Shown here: positions 1 through 8,335 of the stretch, in pieces
Layout: every line of letters begins with the position of its first letter
Numbering within the stretch: the first letter of the stretch is position 1
From: Streptomyces sp. f51
GTDB taxonomy: Bacteria; Actinomycetota; Actinomycetes; Streptomycetales; Streptomycetaceae
Length of the DNA stretch: 64,000 nucleotides
Reading direction: 5' to 3'
Assembly: GCF_037940415.1 (NCBI RefSeq)
Contig: NZ_CP149798.1
Coordinates: forward strand, 2,662,501-2,726,500
Position numbers and translations under genes: made by a program
Notes under the pieces: generated by a model
Told to the model about the DNA's origin: nothing
What the model saw: the letters and a program-made list of their open reading frames with translations, nothing else
Databases searched by the model: none

Positions 1-554
1 CGGTCGCCGGTGACCGGCTGTTCCCCGCGCAGGGCAAGCAGATCCGCGAGGTCCGCAAGAAGATCGGGATGGTCTTCCAGCAGTTCAACCTGTTCCCGAA
101 CATGAGCGTGCTGCGGAACGTCACCGAGGCGCCCGTGACCGTCCTCGGACTGTCCAGGGACGAGGCCGAGGAGCGGGCCCGGGGGCTGCTGGACCTGGTC
201 GGCCTCGCGGACAAGTGCGACGAGCGTCCCGGCCGGCTGTCCGGAGGCCAGCAGCAGCGCGTGGCGATCGCCCGGGCGCTGGCGATGCGGCCGCAGATCC
301 TGCTGCTGGACGAGGTGACGTCCGCGCTCGACCCCGAACTGGTGGCGGGCGTCCTGGACGTGCTGCGTGACATCGCCCACACCACGGACATCACCATGCT
401 CTGCGTGACCCACGAGATGAATTTCGCCCGGGACATCTCGGACCAGGTCCTCATGTTCGATTCCGGCCATGTCATCGAGTCCGGGCCGCCGGAGCAGATC
501 TTCGGCGATCCGGAGCACGAGCGGACCAGGGAATTCCTCGGCGCGGTCCTCTGA
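1..554 (+). CDS. ehuA: ABC transporter ATP-binding protein, EhuA-like (5' end outside window)
   Basis: This is the nucleotide-binding subunit of a polar amino acid or ectoine-type importer; it hydrolyses ATP on the cytoplasmic face. The gene is cut by the window edge, so the Walker A motif is missing. The reading frame is open from base 3. Visible are the Q-loop (VFQQFNLFP), the ABC signature LSGGQQQR, Walker B (ILLLDE) and the switch His in CVTHEM. The sequence resembles EhuA of ectoine/hydroxyectoine importers, which I know to sit near IclR regulators in Streptomyces, and an IclR gene follows here. The family call is firm; the ectoine substrate is inference. Confidence 0.8.
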   Translation, partial: VAGDRLFPAQGKQIREVRKKIGMVFQQFNLFPNMSVLRNVTEAPVTVLGLSRDEAEERARGLLDLVGLADKCDERPGRLSGGQQQRVAIARALAMRPQILLLDEVTSALDPELVAGVLDVLRDIAHTTDITMLCVTHEMNFARDISDQVLMFDSGHVIESGPPEQIFGDPEHERTREFLGAVL

Positions 555-642
555 AGCCGGGGAGCGGGCGAGGGGCGTGAGGGAGTGTTCCCGGCAAGGC
601 GCGAGGTCCGGCCGCCGGGGCATGCCCGGGGTTCCATGCCTT

Positions 643-654
643 TGGCATATGCCA
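643..654. promoter_or_regulatory. Palindrome, possible IclR operator
   Basis: TGGCATATGCCA is a perfect 12-bp palindrome between the transporter gene and the IclR regulator gene. IclR proteins often bind short palindromes upstream of their own gene. No binding data are visible here. Confidence 0.35.
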
Positions 655-657
655 GAG

Positions 658-692
658 TGGTGCGCTCCTGCTGAGAGGCATGGAGCGCACCA
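658..692. terminator. 11-bp perfect inverted repeat after the ABC ATPase gene
   Basis: TGGTGCGCTCC at 658-668 is repeated in reverse at 682-692 with a 13-base loop. It lies 104 bases past the transporter stop codon. It could end that transcript. No T-run follows, so a regulatory role for the IclR gene is also possible. Confidence 0.4.
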
Positions 693-806
693 CGAATCTC
701 GTCAACAGACCGCCGCGGACGGCACTTTGGCCGTTATCGTGTAAGGAGCCCAGCCGTCCGGGCCGACGTCATTTTTGAGCCGGGCCATGAAGCGCAGGGG
801 GAAACC

Positions 807-1565
807 GTGGCGCTGATGAACGAGCCGACCGCGCCGTACCACTCGGCCCAGGACGCGCTGCGCGTCCTGGAGACGGTCTCGCAGCAGACCACCGGCGTCA
901 CGGCGACCGAACTGGCCCGCAGGGCCGGCCTCGGCACCGACCGGCTGAGCGGACTGCTGCGCATGCTGCGCCGCGAGGGGTACGTCGAACAGGTCACGGA
1001 CGGGGCGTACGTCACCGGCGCCGCCCTCGGCCGGCTCGGTTCCGCCCACGGCCGCGAGCAGGCGCTGCGCGACAAGCTCCAGCAGACGATCGACCGGCTC
1101 CGCGACTCGGTCGGCGCCGCCATCTACATCAGCCGGTACATCGACGGCGAGGTGCACGTCACCCAGTACGCGGAGAGCCCGGCCACCCCCGCGGTCAACG
1201 AATGGGTCGACTTCCGCTCCTCCGCGCACGCCAGCGCGGTCGGCAAGAGCCTTCTCGGCCAGCTCGACCACAACGGCCGCCGCGACCACCTCGCCCGGCA
1301 CAAGATGGCCCGGCTCACCTCGCGGACCATCACCAGCGAGCGGCTCCTGCTGTCCCGTCTCGACTCCCAGCCGGCCACCGTGCCCGTGCTCGACCTCCAG
1401 GAGTACGCGATCGGCACGGTCTGCGCGGCCGTCCCGATCACGGCGGGCTCCTCCGTCGGCTGCCTCGCGCTGTCCCTCCCGGTCGAACACGCCCACCGCC
1501 TGCGACGCGCCGCGGACACGCTGAACCGCGAAGCGGCTCCGGTGCTGCTCTCCCTGGCGATCTGA
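807..1565 (+). CDS. IclR family transcriptional regulator
   Basis: A DNA-binding regulator of 252 aa. The N-terminal winged helix-turn-helix (about residues 15-75, around VTATELARRAGLGTDRLSG) is followed by the IclR effector-binding domain (about 80-250, with FRSSAHASAVGKSLL). I chose the GTG at 807 because a purine-rich AGGGGGAAA lies just upstream. It follows the EhuA-like gene on the same strand and probably controls that importer, either by repression or by substrate-dependent activation. The ligand cannot be read from the sequence. Confidence 0.88.
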   Translation: MALMNEPTAPYHSAQDALRVLETVSQQTTGVTATELARRAGLGTDRLSGLLRMLRREGYVEQVTDGAYVTGAALGRLGSAHGREQALRDKLQQTIDRLRDSVGAAIYISRYIDGEVHVTQYAESPATPAVNEWVDFRSSAHASAVGKSLLGQLDHNGRRDHLARHKMARLTSRTITSERLLLSRLDSQPATVPVLDLQEYAIGTVCAAVPITAGSSVGCLALSLPVEHAHRLRRAADTLNREAAPVLLSLAI

Positions 1566-1678
1566 CAGCCGGCGCACAGAAGGGTCCCGCGGCCCGCGCG
1601 CGGCTGGTCGGAAGCACCCCCACGGACCAGGTAGTATTTCTTTTGTCGCCGACCGCGCAAGCGGTGGGCGAGAGTCAT

Positions 1679-1752
1679 GCGCCGCTAGCTCAGTTGGTTA
1701 GAGCAGCTGACTCTTAATCAGCGGGTCCGGGGTTCGAGTCCCTGGCGGCGCA
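1679..1752 (+). tRNA. tRNA-Lys(CTT), copy 1
   Basis: All four arms fold. The acceptor stem GCGCCGC pairs with GCGGCGC, and the anticodon loop CTCTTAA gives anticodon CTT (reads AAG, lysine). The T-loop is TTCGAGT. CCA is not fully encoded. An identical copy lies at 9862-9935. Confidence 0.97.
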
Positions 1753-1761
1753 CCTCGACGA

Positions 1762-1787
1762 AGGCCCTCCACTCCTGTGGGGGGCCT
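1762..1787 (+). terminator. Terminator after tRNA-Lys copy 1
   Basis: AGGCCCTCCAC pairs with GTGGGGGGCCT across a four-base loop, ten bases past the tRNA. The position suits a tRNA terminator. Confidence 0.75.
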
Positions 1788-1802
1788 CTCGCGTGTCCTG
1801 GG

Positions 1803-3113
1803 TCATCCGGCCCGCCCCGCCGTGACGAACTGGGTCAGCACCCGCGCCAGCAGTTCCGGGTCCCGCGCCCCGCACAGTTCGCGCGCCGAGTGCATCGACA
1901 GCCCCGCCACCCCCACGTCGACCGTCGTGACGCCGAGCCGGGCCGCGGCGATCGGACCGATCGACGTCCCGCACGGCATCGCGTTGTGCGAGACGAACGG
2001 CTGCCAGGGCACCCCGGCCCGTTCGCACGCGGCGGCGAACGCGGCGACCCCGACGCCGTCGCTGGCGTACCGCTGGTTGACGTTGACCTTGATCACGGGG
2101 CCGGCGTTGGGCAGCGGCCGGTGGTCCGGGTCGTGGCGTTCGGCGTAGTTGGGGTGGACCGCGTGGGTCATGTCGGAGGAGACGCACAGGGAGTCGGCGA
2201 CGGCCCGGTCGAAGTCCTCGCGGCCACCGCCCCTGGCGGTCACGGAACGGGCCAGCACCCGTTCCAGGAAGGGACCCTGGGCGCCGGTCTCCGATCCGCT
2301 GCCGACCTCCTCGTGGTCGAAGGCGGCGAGCACCGGTACGGACGCGGGCGGATGCTCCGAGCCCGCCGCGGCGACCAGGGCGGTGACCGCCGCGTGCACC
2401 GAGATCTGGTTGTCGAGGCGCGGCGCGACGATGAACTCCTCGTCCGCGCCCAGATATCCGGGCGGCTGGATGTCGTGCAGCATGAGGTCCCAGCCGAGGA
2501 CCTCCGCCGCCTCGGCGCCGGCCGCGTCCGCGAGCCGGCCGAGCAGGGCGCCGGGCTCGCGGCCGCCGAGCCCCCACAGCGGGGTCATGTGCCGCTGCCG
2601 GTCCAGGGCGAGCCCCTCGTTGACGGCCCGGTCGAGGTGGATGGCGAGCTGCGGCACCCGCAGCAGCGGCTTGTCCACGCGGACCAGCCGGGTCGAACCG
2701 TCCCGCAGGGCCAGCCGCCCCGAGACGCCGAGGTCCCGGTCGAGCCAGGTGTTGAGCGGCACCCCGCCGTAGATCTCCACGCCGATCTGCCGCCAGCCCG
2801 CCGAGCCGGTGTCCGGCGCGGGCTTGACCCGCAGGTTCGGTGAGTCGGTGTGGGTGCCGACGATCCGGAACGGGGTGCCGGCGGGGGCGCCCGGCGGGAC
2901 GTACCAGGCGAGCAGGGCTCCCCCGCGCACGACGTAGCGGCCGCCCTCGGCCCCGGCCGCCCAGTCGTCCCGCTCCCGCAGCTCCGCGAATCCCGCCTTC
3001 TCCAGGCGCTGCACCGCGCTCGCCACCACGTGGTACGGCGAGGGACTGGCCCGGACGAACCCGAGCAGATCGTCATTGTGTCCGCGGTCGAGCGTGTCAT
3101 GTGTGGGGGACAT
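1803..3113 (-). CDS. M18 family aminopeptidase
   Basis: A cytoplasmic metallo-aminopeptidase of 436 aa, the usual length for the M18 (DAP2/ApeB) family, which removes N-terminal residues from peptides with a two-metal centre. Visible metal and catalytic motifs are GTHTDSPNLR (His88), AAFDHEEVGSGSETG and SDMTHAVHPNY. The frame stays open far upstream, but the family N-terminus begins at the ATG at 3113 (MSPTHDTLDRGHND), so I used that start. The gene stands alone between a tRNA and a repeat-filled spacer. It is probably a housekeeping enzyme in peptide turnover. Confidence 0.92.
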   Translation of the reverse strand: MSPTHDTLDRGHNDDLLGFVRASPSPYHVVASAVQRLEKAGFAELRERDDWAAGAEGGRYVVRGGALLAWYVPPGAPAGTPFRIVGTHTDSPNLRVKPAPDTGSAGWRQIGVEIYGGVPLNTWLDRDLGVSGRLALRDGSTRLVRVDKPLLRVPQLAIHLDRAVNEGLALDRQRHMTPLWGLGGREPGALLGRLADAAGAEAAEVLGWDLMLHDIQPPGYLGADEEFIVAPRLDNQISVHAAVTALVAAAGSEHPPASVPVLAAFDHEEVGSGSETGAQGPFLERVLARSVTARGGGREDFDRAVADSLCVSSDMTHAVHPNYAERHDPDHRPLPNAGPVIKVNVNQRYASDGVGVAAFAAACERAGVPWQPFVSHNAMPCGTSIGPIAAARLGVTTVDVGVAGLSMHSARELCGARDPELLARVLTQFVTAGRAG

Positions 3114-3230
3114 GATTGCCTTTCGGATGCGTCGAGGTGGGTGGGGTGGGGGGGCGTCGGATCGCCGTGCCGGGACACGCGGACCCCGGCCGGGCCGATC
3201 GGTCAGGCGCGCCGATCCGCCGGGCGCGTC

Positions 3231-3330
3231 GATGGGACAGGTCCGCCGATGGGCAAGATCCACCGAAGGGCCAGGTCCGCCGGGCACGCCGATCGGCCAG
3301 ATCCGCCTAAGGGCCAGATCCGCCGATCGC
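3231..3330. repeat. Degenerate 17-bp tandem repeats
   Basis: Units such as GATGGGACAGGTCCGCC, GATGGGCAAGATCCACC, GAAGGGCCAGGTCCGCC and GATCGGCCAGATCCGCC follow each other, with one 9-base partial unit. The 17-bp period is not a multiple of three, which argues against coding. Confidence 0.8.
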
Positions 3331-3396
3331 CGGGCGGCTGCATCTCGGGAGGCGCGCGGAGTCTCAGGAGAGCGCCCGGCCCCGGCCGGAACCGCG

Positions 3397-3496
3397 GACC
3401 GCCGGGCAGCGCACCCGGTCGTGGCGGCCGGACCGCCGGGCAGCGCACCCGGTCGTGGCGGCCGGACCGCCGGGCAGCGCACCCGGTCGTGGCGGC
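3397..3496. repeat. 34-bp tandem repeat, almost three copies
   Basis: The unit starts GACCGCCGGGCAGCGCACCC and ends GGTCGTGGCGGCCG. Copies lie at 3397-3430, 3431-3464 and 3465-3496. The first two are identical and the third diverges in its last bases. The unit is exactly twice the 17-bp period of the neighbouring array. Confidence 0.95.
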
Positions 3497-3813
3497 GGGC
3501 CGCCCGGGAGGCGACCTGGACCGCAGGGGCATGACAAGTTCCCCTCCGGGTGCCGGCCTCGCCGCCGCCCACGCCGCACAGGTCACCGACACCCCTGATC
3601 TCACCGGCGTCACCGATGCCGTCCGCAGGAGCGGGAGCCGCGGCGGCCTCGCCCCGCGGGTTCCGTGTCCGCGACCCGGATCAGGCAACGCGACGCCCCT
3701 CCTCGCTCGGCCCGGGCCTCCGGCGCAGGGCCCCTCGGCACATGTGCCCGGACATCCTCCCCGCGGAAGGCGGCCGGGATGCCTCCCGCCGCCACCGGAC
3801 CGTCGCGGCGGCG

Positions 3814-5508
3814 CTACCGGGTCAGCAACTCCTCCCGGCCGTGCGCCCGGTACCCGGCCACCAGGGCGTCCACATCCGCCGCCGTCAGCCTCCGGTACGC
3901 CGGCTCGCCCGGGGGCCGCCACCACACGGGATCGGCGCCGCGGAAGCCCTCGCGCCGCAGGGCCACCCGGTGGATCTTGTTGGTGGCGGTGACCGGCATC
4001 CGGTCCACGATCCGCAGGAACCGGGGTGCCATCTTCGTGCCGAGGTCCGGCTGGGCGAGCAGGAATCCGGCGAAGGCCGAGGGCTCGAAGCGGGCGCCGT
4101 CCTTCAGCGCGAGCGCCGCCATCACCTGGTCGCCCGCCACCGGATCCGGCACGGCGTACACCGCCACGGCGGCGGCGTCCTCGTACCGGGCGAGGATGTT
4201 CTCGATCATCGCGGCGGCGAGGTTCTCGCTGTCGACGCGCAGCCGGTCGTCGGTCCGTCCGGCGAAGTAGAGGAAGCCGTCGGCGTCGCGGTAGAAGAGG
4301 TCACCGGTCCAGTACCAGTCCTCCCCCGAGCCGGATTCCCCCCGCCCCGGCGCCGCTCCCCTGCGCCGGGCCTCCTCGGCCTCGGGGTTGCGCCAGTACC
4401 CCTCGAAGAGACTGGTGCCGCGGTTCACCAACTCCCCTATCGCCGTGTCCCCGTTGAGCAGGCGCCCGGCTCCGTCGAACACGGCGGGCGGGCACGCGCG
4501 CCCGGTGTCCGGGTCGATCACCGCGAGGTCGTCCGTGGGCGCCGCCCGGCCGATGGCCCCGGCCGGGGTGCCGGGCACGCGCTGGACGGAGGCGCCGCCC
4601 TCCGAGGAGCCGTACCCCTCGACCAGCCGCGCCCCGAAACGTTCCTCGAAGGCGGCCGCGTCGACCGCGCCGGCCTCCGTGCCGAACCCCATCCGCAGCG
4701 GGTTGTCCCGGTCGTCCGGACGCGCGGGCGTGGCCAGCAGATACTGCACGGCCCTTCCGACGTAGGTGAAGTACGTGGCCCCGCAGGCCCGTACGTCGGG
4801 GAGGAACCCGGAGGCCGAGAAGCGGCGGCGCAGCGCGATCCCCGCGCCGGCCGCCAGCGCCGGGGCCCAGTCGGCGATCACCGCGTTGCCGTGGAACATC
4901 GGCATGCAGATGTAGTGGGTGTCGTCCGCGCGCACTCCGAAGTGGTCGACCAGCGAGCGCCCGGCGGCGGCGATCCGGCCCTGGGTGCAGATCGCCGCCT
5001 TGGGCGCGCCCGTCGAGCCGGAGGTGAAGAGCAGCAGGAACCGGCTGTCCGGACTCGCCCCGGAGTCGTCCGGCTTCGCTCCCTCGTAGGTCCTCAGGAG
5101 TTCGGCGTAGGCGTCCGTACCGGTCACCAGGACGCGTACGCCGGGGAGTTCGAGTCCGTCGAGGAGCGGCAGCCGGGCCCGCTCGGTGACCAGGATCCGG
5201 CAATCGGTGTGGACGATGTCGCGGGCCAGTTCGGGGCCGCGCCGGGTCGGGTTGATCCCCGCGACGGCGGCACCGGCGAGGGCGGCCGCGCTCAACCACA
5301 GCGGGTATTCGGGGGTGTTGTCGAGCAGCACCCCTACGTGCGGCTCGGCGCCGGGCGGCAGCAGGTCGGCGAGCAGCGCCGCCCGTGCCGCGGCGCCCGC
5401 CGCCACCCGGTGATGGCTGATCACGTGTCCCTCGAACCACAGCCCCGGCCGGTGGTCGCCCCACCGCTCCCGCACGAGCTCCCCGACGGTACGCCTCCTG
5501 GAGTCCAT
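3814..5508 (-). CDS. AMP-dependent fatty-acyl-CoA synthetase/ligase
   Basis: Adenylates a carboxylic acid, probably a fatty or branched acid, and transfers it to CoA. The ANL-superfamily motifs appear in order: the P-loop LLLFTSGSTGAPKAAI, GYGSSEGG (A5 region), YWTGDLFYRDADGFLYFAGR (A7-A8) and the C-terminal Lys in TNKIHR. The frame is open to 5559, but the ATG at 5508 (MDSRRRTVGELVRERWGD) starts the conserved region. The longer start would run through a palindromic operator at 5525-5537, so I used 5508 (564 aa). The C-terminal substrate specificity cannot be read; it resembles FadD17-type ligases of actinobacteria. Confidence 0.88.
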   Translation of the reverse strand: MDSRRRTVGELVRERWGDHRPGLWFEGHVISHHRVAAGAAARAALLADLLPPGAEPHVGVLLDNTPEYPLWLSAAALAGAAVAGINPTRRGPELARDIVHTDCRILVTERARLPLLDGLELPGVRVLVTGTDAYAELLRTYEGAKPDDSGASPDSRFLLLFTSGSTGAPKAAICTQGRIAAAGRSLVDHFGVRADDTHYICMPMFHGNAVIADWAPALAAGAGIALRRRFSASGFLPDVRACGATYFTYVGRAVQYLLATPARPDDRDNPLRMGFGTEAGAVDAAAFEERFGARLVEGYGSSEGGASVQRVPGTPAGAIGRAAPTDDLAVIDPDTGRACPPAVFDGAGRLLNGDTAIGELVNRGTSLFEGYWRNPEAEEARRRGAAPGRGESGSGEDWYWTGDLFYRDADGFLYFAGRTDDRLRVDSENLAAAMIENILARYEDAAAVAVYAVPDPVAGDQVMAALALKDGARFEPSAFAGFLLAQPDLGTKMAPRFLRIVDRMPVTATNKIHRVALRREGFRGADPVWWRPPGEPAYRRLTAADVDALVAGYRAHGREELLTR

Positions 5509-5524
5509 GGCGACGTAAGATAAT

Positions 5525-5537
5525 TGACGGTGCGTCA
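5525..5537. promoter_or_regulatory. Operator-like palindrome before the acyl-CoA ligase
   Basis: TGACG-GTG-CGTCA is a perfect 5-3-5 inverted repeat 17 bases before the ATG at 5508. Sites of this form are seen upstream of actinobacterial fatty-acid and acyl-CoA genes and are usually bound by TetR-type repressors. The regulator itself is not in the window. Confidence 0.55.
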
Positions 5538-5555
5538 GATGGGGAGCCTCGTGCG

Positions 5556-6023
5556 TCAACCCCCGAGGAACCCGTCAACGCCGGAGGACATCTCGTGGAA
5601 GGTGATCATGAAGCCGACGCAGAAGCTGACGATCACGCCGCAGAACACCAGCATGCCGAGGGTGCCCGCGAACGCCTTGCCCGGGCTCGGCGGCAGCGCC
5701 GTGGCCTTCTCGGGACGCCCGGCGGTGTAGTACGCGGGGACGATGTCCCCCTCGACCACGGTCGCGGGGCCGTTGCGCTCCTCGAAGCGGATCGCTCGGC
5801 CGTCGCGGGTGGTGAACTCGTAGACGTGGTGCAGGGTCGTGGTGACGGCGGTGTCGTTGCCGCCCCCGCCGACCGTCGTGTACGAGCGCAGGCAGCGCGC
5901 CTCCGCGGTCAGTCCGCTGCTCCAGGCGTTGCGCAGCTCCAACGCGCGGCGCACCGTAGCGGCCGCCATCAGGAGCACCCCGACGATGATCAGGCTGGGT
6001 ATGGCATAGAAGAACACACTCAT
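5556..6023 (-). CDS. DUF3592-type membrane protein
   Basis: A protein of 155 aa with one N-terminal membrane segment (about residues 4-22), an external beta-rich region (about 30-110, with HHVYEFTTRDGRAIRFEE) and a second membrane segment (about 118-142). This layout fits the DUF3592 family, whose function is unknown. The ATG at 6023 has a GGGGGAT ribosome site; the longer open frame upstream runs through an inverted repeat and is not used. It lies ahead of the acyl-CoA ligase on the same strand, 47 bases apart, but the operator between them suggests separate control. Confidence 0.7.
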   Translation of the reverse strand: MSVFFYAIPSLIIVGVLLMAAATVRRALELRNAWSSGLTAEARCLRSYTTVGGGGNDTAVTTTLHHVYEFTTRDGRAIRFEERNGPATVVEGDIVPAYYTAGRPEKATALPPSPGKAFAGTLGMLVFCGVIVSFCVGFMITFHEMSSGVDGFLGG

Positions 6024-6047
6024 GACGATCCCCCGGTGGTCCGGCAC

Positions 6048-6091
6048 TGTTCCCCGCACGTCGGCATGGTCATGTCGACGTGCGGGGAACA
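6048..6091 (-). terminator. 16-bp perfect inverted repeat between LPMO and DUF3592 genes
   Basis: TGTTCCCCGCACGTCG at 6048-6063 is mirrored exactly at 6076-6091 with a 12-base loop. It lies past the LPMO stop and 25 bases before the DUF3592 start. It is best read as the LPMO terminator, although it also overlaps the likely promoter of the next gene. Confidence 0.6.
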
Positions 6092-6189
6092 TACCCGCCC
6101 CGGCACCGTCAGCGCCTCAAGGAAGGCTCAGAACTCGGGCCTCGGAGGTGGGGGCTCAGAGGCCCGGGTTCAGCTCAGGAGGCCGGGGC

Positions 6190-6843
6190 TCAGAACGTGA
6201 CGTCCGCGCAGGAGTAGAACGCGTTCGTCGTGTCCGCGACCGTCCACACCCCGAGGATGACGTGGTGCCCGGTCCTGCCGCCCGGCAGCGTGCCGGTGTG
6301 CGTGAGCGTGGCCGGGGGGCGCTGTCCGTTGTAGGGGACCGTCAGGAACGGGGTGGTCTCCAGGTCCGCGCGGGTCAGCGCGTGGTTCTGGTTCCAGCCG
6401 GTCTTGGTGATGAAGTACTTGAAGTCGGTCGTCGCGTGCATCGCGGTGAACTGCCAGCGGAACGTGTAGGTCTGGCCCGCGGTGACCTTGGTCGTCGGCC
6501 AGGCGGTGCCGGCCGGAGTCTTCGGCTGGTCGAGCTGGCCGAAGTTGGCGTGCCCGGCGGAGCAGATGCTGCCGTCGGCCGGACCGGCCGCCGGGAAGTC
6601 CTTGAGTCCCTCGACGCTCTGCGGCTCCCATTGGATGTCACCGCAGTCGGCCACGATGCCGCCGTTCGCGGCGCACATCTTCTGCCTGCTGAGGGGCTGG
6701 TCGGTGTAGCCGTGGGCACTGGCTCCGCCGGTGGAGAGCACGAAGGTGCCCGCCGTCGCGAGGCCGAGCGCCGCCGCGTACATCTTCGCTTTCCGGCCGG
6801 TGCGCGACCGGCGGGTGGGGTGATGGTTCGTCCGTGTGCGCAT
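6190..6843 (-). CDS. Secreted lytic polysaccharide monooxygenase, AA10 (chitin-type)
   Basis: A copper enzyme that oxidatively breaks glycosidic bonds in crystalline chitin or cellulose. The 217-aa precursor has a signal peptide ending ASA at residue 43, so His44 (HGYTDQPLS) becomes the mature N-terminus. His44 and His136 (FTAMHATTD) form the histidine brace, and Phe209 (NAFYSC) is the likely axial residue. There is a single AA10 domain without a binding module. A near-perfect dre site lies 55 bases upstream, which places it under DasR, the GlcNAc-responsive regulator. That supports chitin as the substrate. Confidence 0.95.
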   Translation of the reverse strand: MRTRTNHHPTRRSRTGRKAKMYAAALGLATAGTFVLSTGGASAHGYTDQPLSRQKMCAANGGIVADCGDIQWEPQSVEGLKDFPAAGPADGSICSAGHANFGQLDQPKTPAGTAWPTTKVTAGQTYTFRWQFTAMHATTDFKYFITKTGWNQNHALTRADLETTPFLTVPYNGQRPPATLTHTGTLPGGRTGHHVILGVWTVADTTNAFYSCADVTF

Positions 6844-6897
6844 GCTGCCGCTCCTGGAGGACGTGGGGGATGTTCCCGTGAGGCGCCCGCGCGAGGT

Positions 6898-6913
6898 TCA
6901 GGTCTAGACCAAG
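6898..6913 (-). promoter_or_regulatory. dre site (DasR operator) upstream of the AA10 LPMO
   Basis: TCAGGTCTAGACCAAG matches the DasR consensus A(C/G)TGGTCTAGACCA(C/G)T at its core GGTCTAGACC and most flanking positions. It lies upstream of a chitin-active enzyme gene, the usual place for DasR repression relieved by glucosamine-6-phosphate. Confidence 0.85.
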
Positions 6914-7082
6914 TGCCAGATTATTGCGGGTAGTTGAACATGTCCATACCAATGGCCGACCCGCCCGCTCCGCTCCGCTCCGGCCGGCCGCTTCCACCCG
7001 GGCCCGCGATCCACGAGGGCTACGAGACCTACCAGGTCCACGAAGGCCAAGAGGGGTACGAGGTCCACGAGGTCCACGAGGA

Positions 7083-8270
7083 CTACGGGGACATCTCCCC
7101 GCGTCCCGTGCAGAACGCCACCGTCAGGTCCTTCACCAGCGCCTTGCGTTCGTAGTCGTCCAGTTCGACCAGCCCGCGCAGGGTCAGCCGGGTCACCGTG
7201 TCCTCGACCGAGTCGACGACCGAGCCGAGCACGCTGTCGCGGTGCTGCGCGTCCAGGGCCGCGATCCGGCGGCGCTGCATCACGGCCGCGATCTCCGGCG
7301 CGTACTCGATCCGGGTCGGCTGCGCCGAGAAGACCTCAAGACCCACCGGGGCCGTGTCCGCGGCCACCATCCGGGTCAGCGCCTCCCCGACCGCGTCCGT
7401 GTTGCGCAGGGTCAGGTCCCTGATGACGGCGGGCGGCAGCTCGGCCGGCAGCTGCGAGAGCACCCGGGACAGGGCCGCCTCCACGCACTCGCGCAGATAC
7501 GTCCGGTGGTCGTCGACCGCGAGCGTGGCCCGCGCGGTGTCCTTGACGCGCCACACGACGAGCACGACCACCCGCAGTTCGACCCCGTTCGAGTCGACCA
7601 CGGACATCGGCTCGCTGCGCCAGTGCCGCAGCCGCACGTCGACCCGGCGGCGCAGCACCAGCGGGTTGACCCACATCAGACCGGTGCGCCGGACCGTGCC
7701 CCGGTAGCGCCCGAACAGACCGAGCACCCAGGCCCGCCCGGTCCTGCCCCGGGCGAGCCCGCCGAAGCCGAACAGACCGAGGGCGCCGGCCCCCGCGTAC
7801 GCCGCCCACTGCGCGGGCCCGAGACCCACGCCCGCGCGCCCGTGCAGCTCGAGCGCCGCCAGCACGGAGGGCGGCAGCAGGCCCGCCCACCAGGTGGTGA
7901 GAGCACATCCGGCCACACCACAGGCCCCGGCCAGCACTCCCGCCGCGCCCGGCAGCACCCGCGCGGGCCGTTCGACCAGCTCGGGATCGGCCTCCGGCAC
8001 CGGGCGCGGAGGCCTGCCGGGCGCGGGCCGCCGTACCCTCGGCTGCTCCCCCGTACCCCGCCTGCGGCCCACGACGGCGGGTGCGAGCGGCACGGCCACC
8101 GGGTCGGGGTCGTCGCGGAAGAGCAGATGGACGGGGATCTCGGTGGTGACCTCGTTGTGGATGAGCCGGGCGGACCGGTGACCGCCCCCGCACTCGGCCG
8201 CCGGGTCGGACCGGAGGTCCGCCGGGGGTGCTCCCTCGGACTCCGGGGTGTCTGACGTCGTCGTACTCAT
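7083..8270 (-). CDS. SPFH/band-7 (slipin-like) membrane protein
   Basis: A 395-aa membrane protein. An N-terminal variable region (1-105) precedes hydrophobic segments (about 106-175), then a band-7 domain (about 190-370, with RTGLMWVNPLVLRRRVDVRLRH and EVFSAQPTRIEYAPEIAAVMQ). Slipins form oligomeric membrane platforms; partners are not evident here. The start at 8270 has GGAGG five bases upstream; the ATG at 8282 has a ribosome site that is too close. The open frame reading on into the next gene region is a GC-rich artefact. Confidence 0.82.
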   Translation of the reverse strand: MSTTTSDTPESEGAPPADLRSDPAAECGGGHRSARLIHNEVTTEIPVHLLFRDDPDPVAVPLAPAVVGRRRGTGEQPRVRRPAPGRPPRPVPEADPELVERPARVLPGAAGVLAGACGVAGCALTTWWAGLLPPSVLAALELHGRAGVGLGPAQWAAYAGAGALGLFGFGGLARGRTGRAWVLGLFGRYRGTVRRTGLMWVNPLVLRRRVDVRLRHWRSEPMSVVDSNGVELRVVVLVVWRVKDTARATLAVDDHRTYLRECVEAALSRVLSQLPAELPPAVIRDLTLRNTDAVGEALTRMVAADTAPVGLEVFSAQPTRIEYAPEIAAVMQRRRIAALDAQHRDSVLGSVVDSVEDTVTRLTLRGLVELDDYERKALVKDLTVAFCTGRGEMSP

Positions 8271-8335
8271 AGCTGCCTCCATGCCTCCGCGCCTGGAAGT
8301 GTGTTCACGAGCCGTGGGGAGCCCGGCCGCTCCGC

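Larger units (their letters stand above)
3114..3813. other. 700-bp intergenic spacer with two tandem repeat arrays
   Basis: No convincing gene is seen between the acyl-CoA ligase stop and the aminopeptidase start. The left part holds two repeat arrays, described separately. The part from 3500 to 3813 is GC-rich with open frames in several directions but no family resemblance. The aminopeptidase promoter must lie near 3115-3180. Confidence 0.6.

Noticed and set aside
3397..3496. Possible CRISPR-like array
   Set aside because: The 34-bp units are head to tail with no spacers, and no cas genes are present.
3531..3992. Plus-strand frame starting MTSSPPGAGLAAAHAAQ
   Set aside because: It soon turns into Pro/Arg-rich low complexity, runs antisense into the acyl-CoA ligase gene and has no ribosome site.
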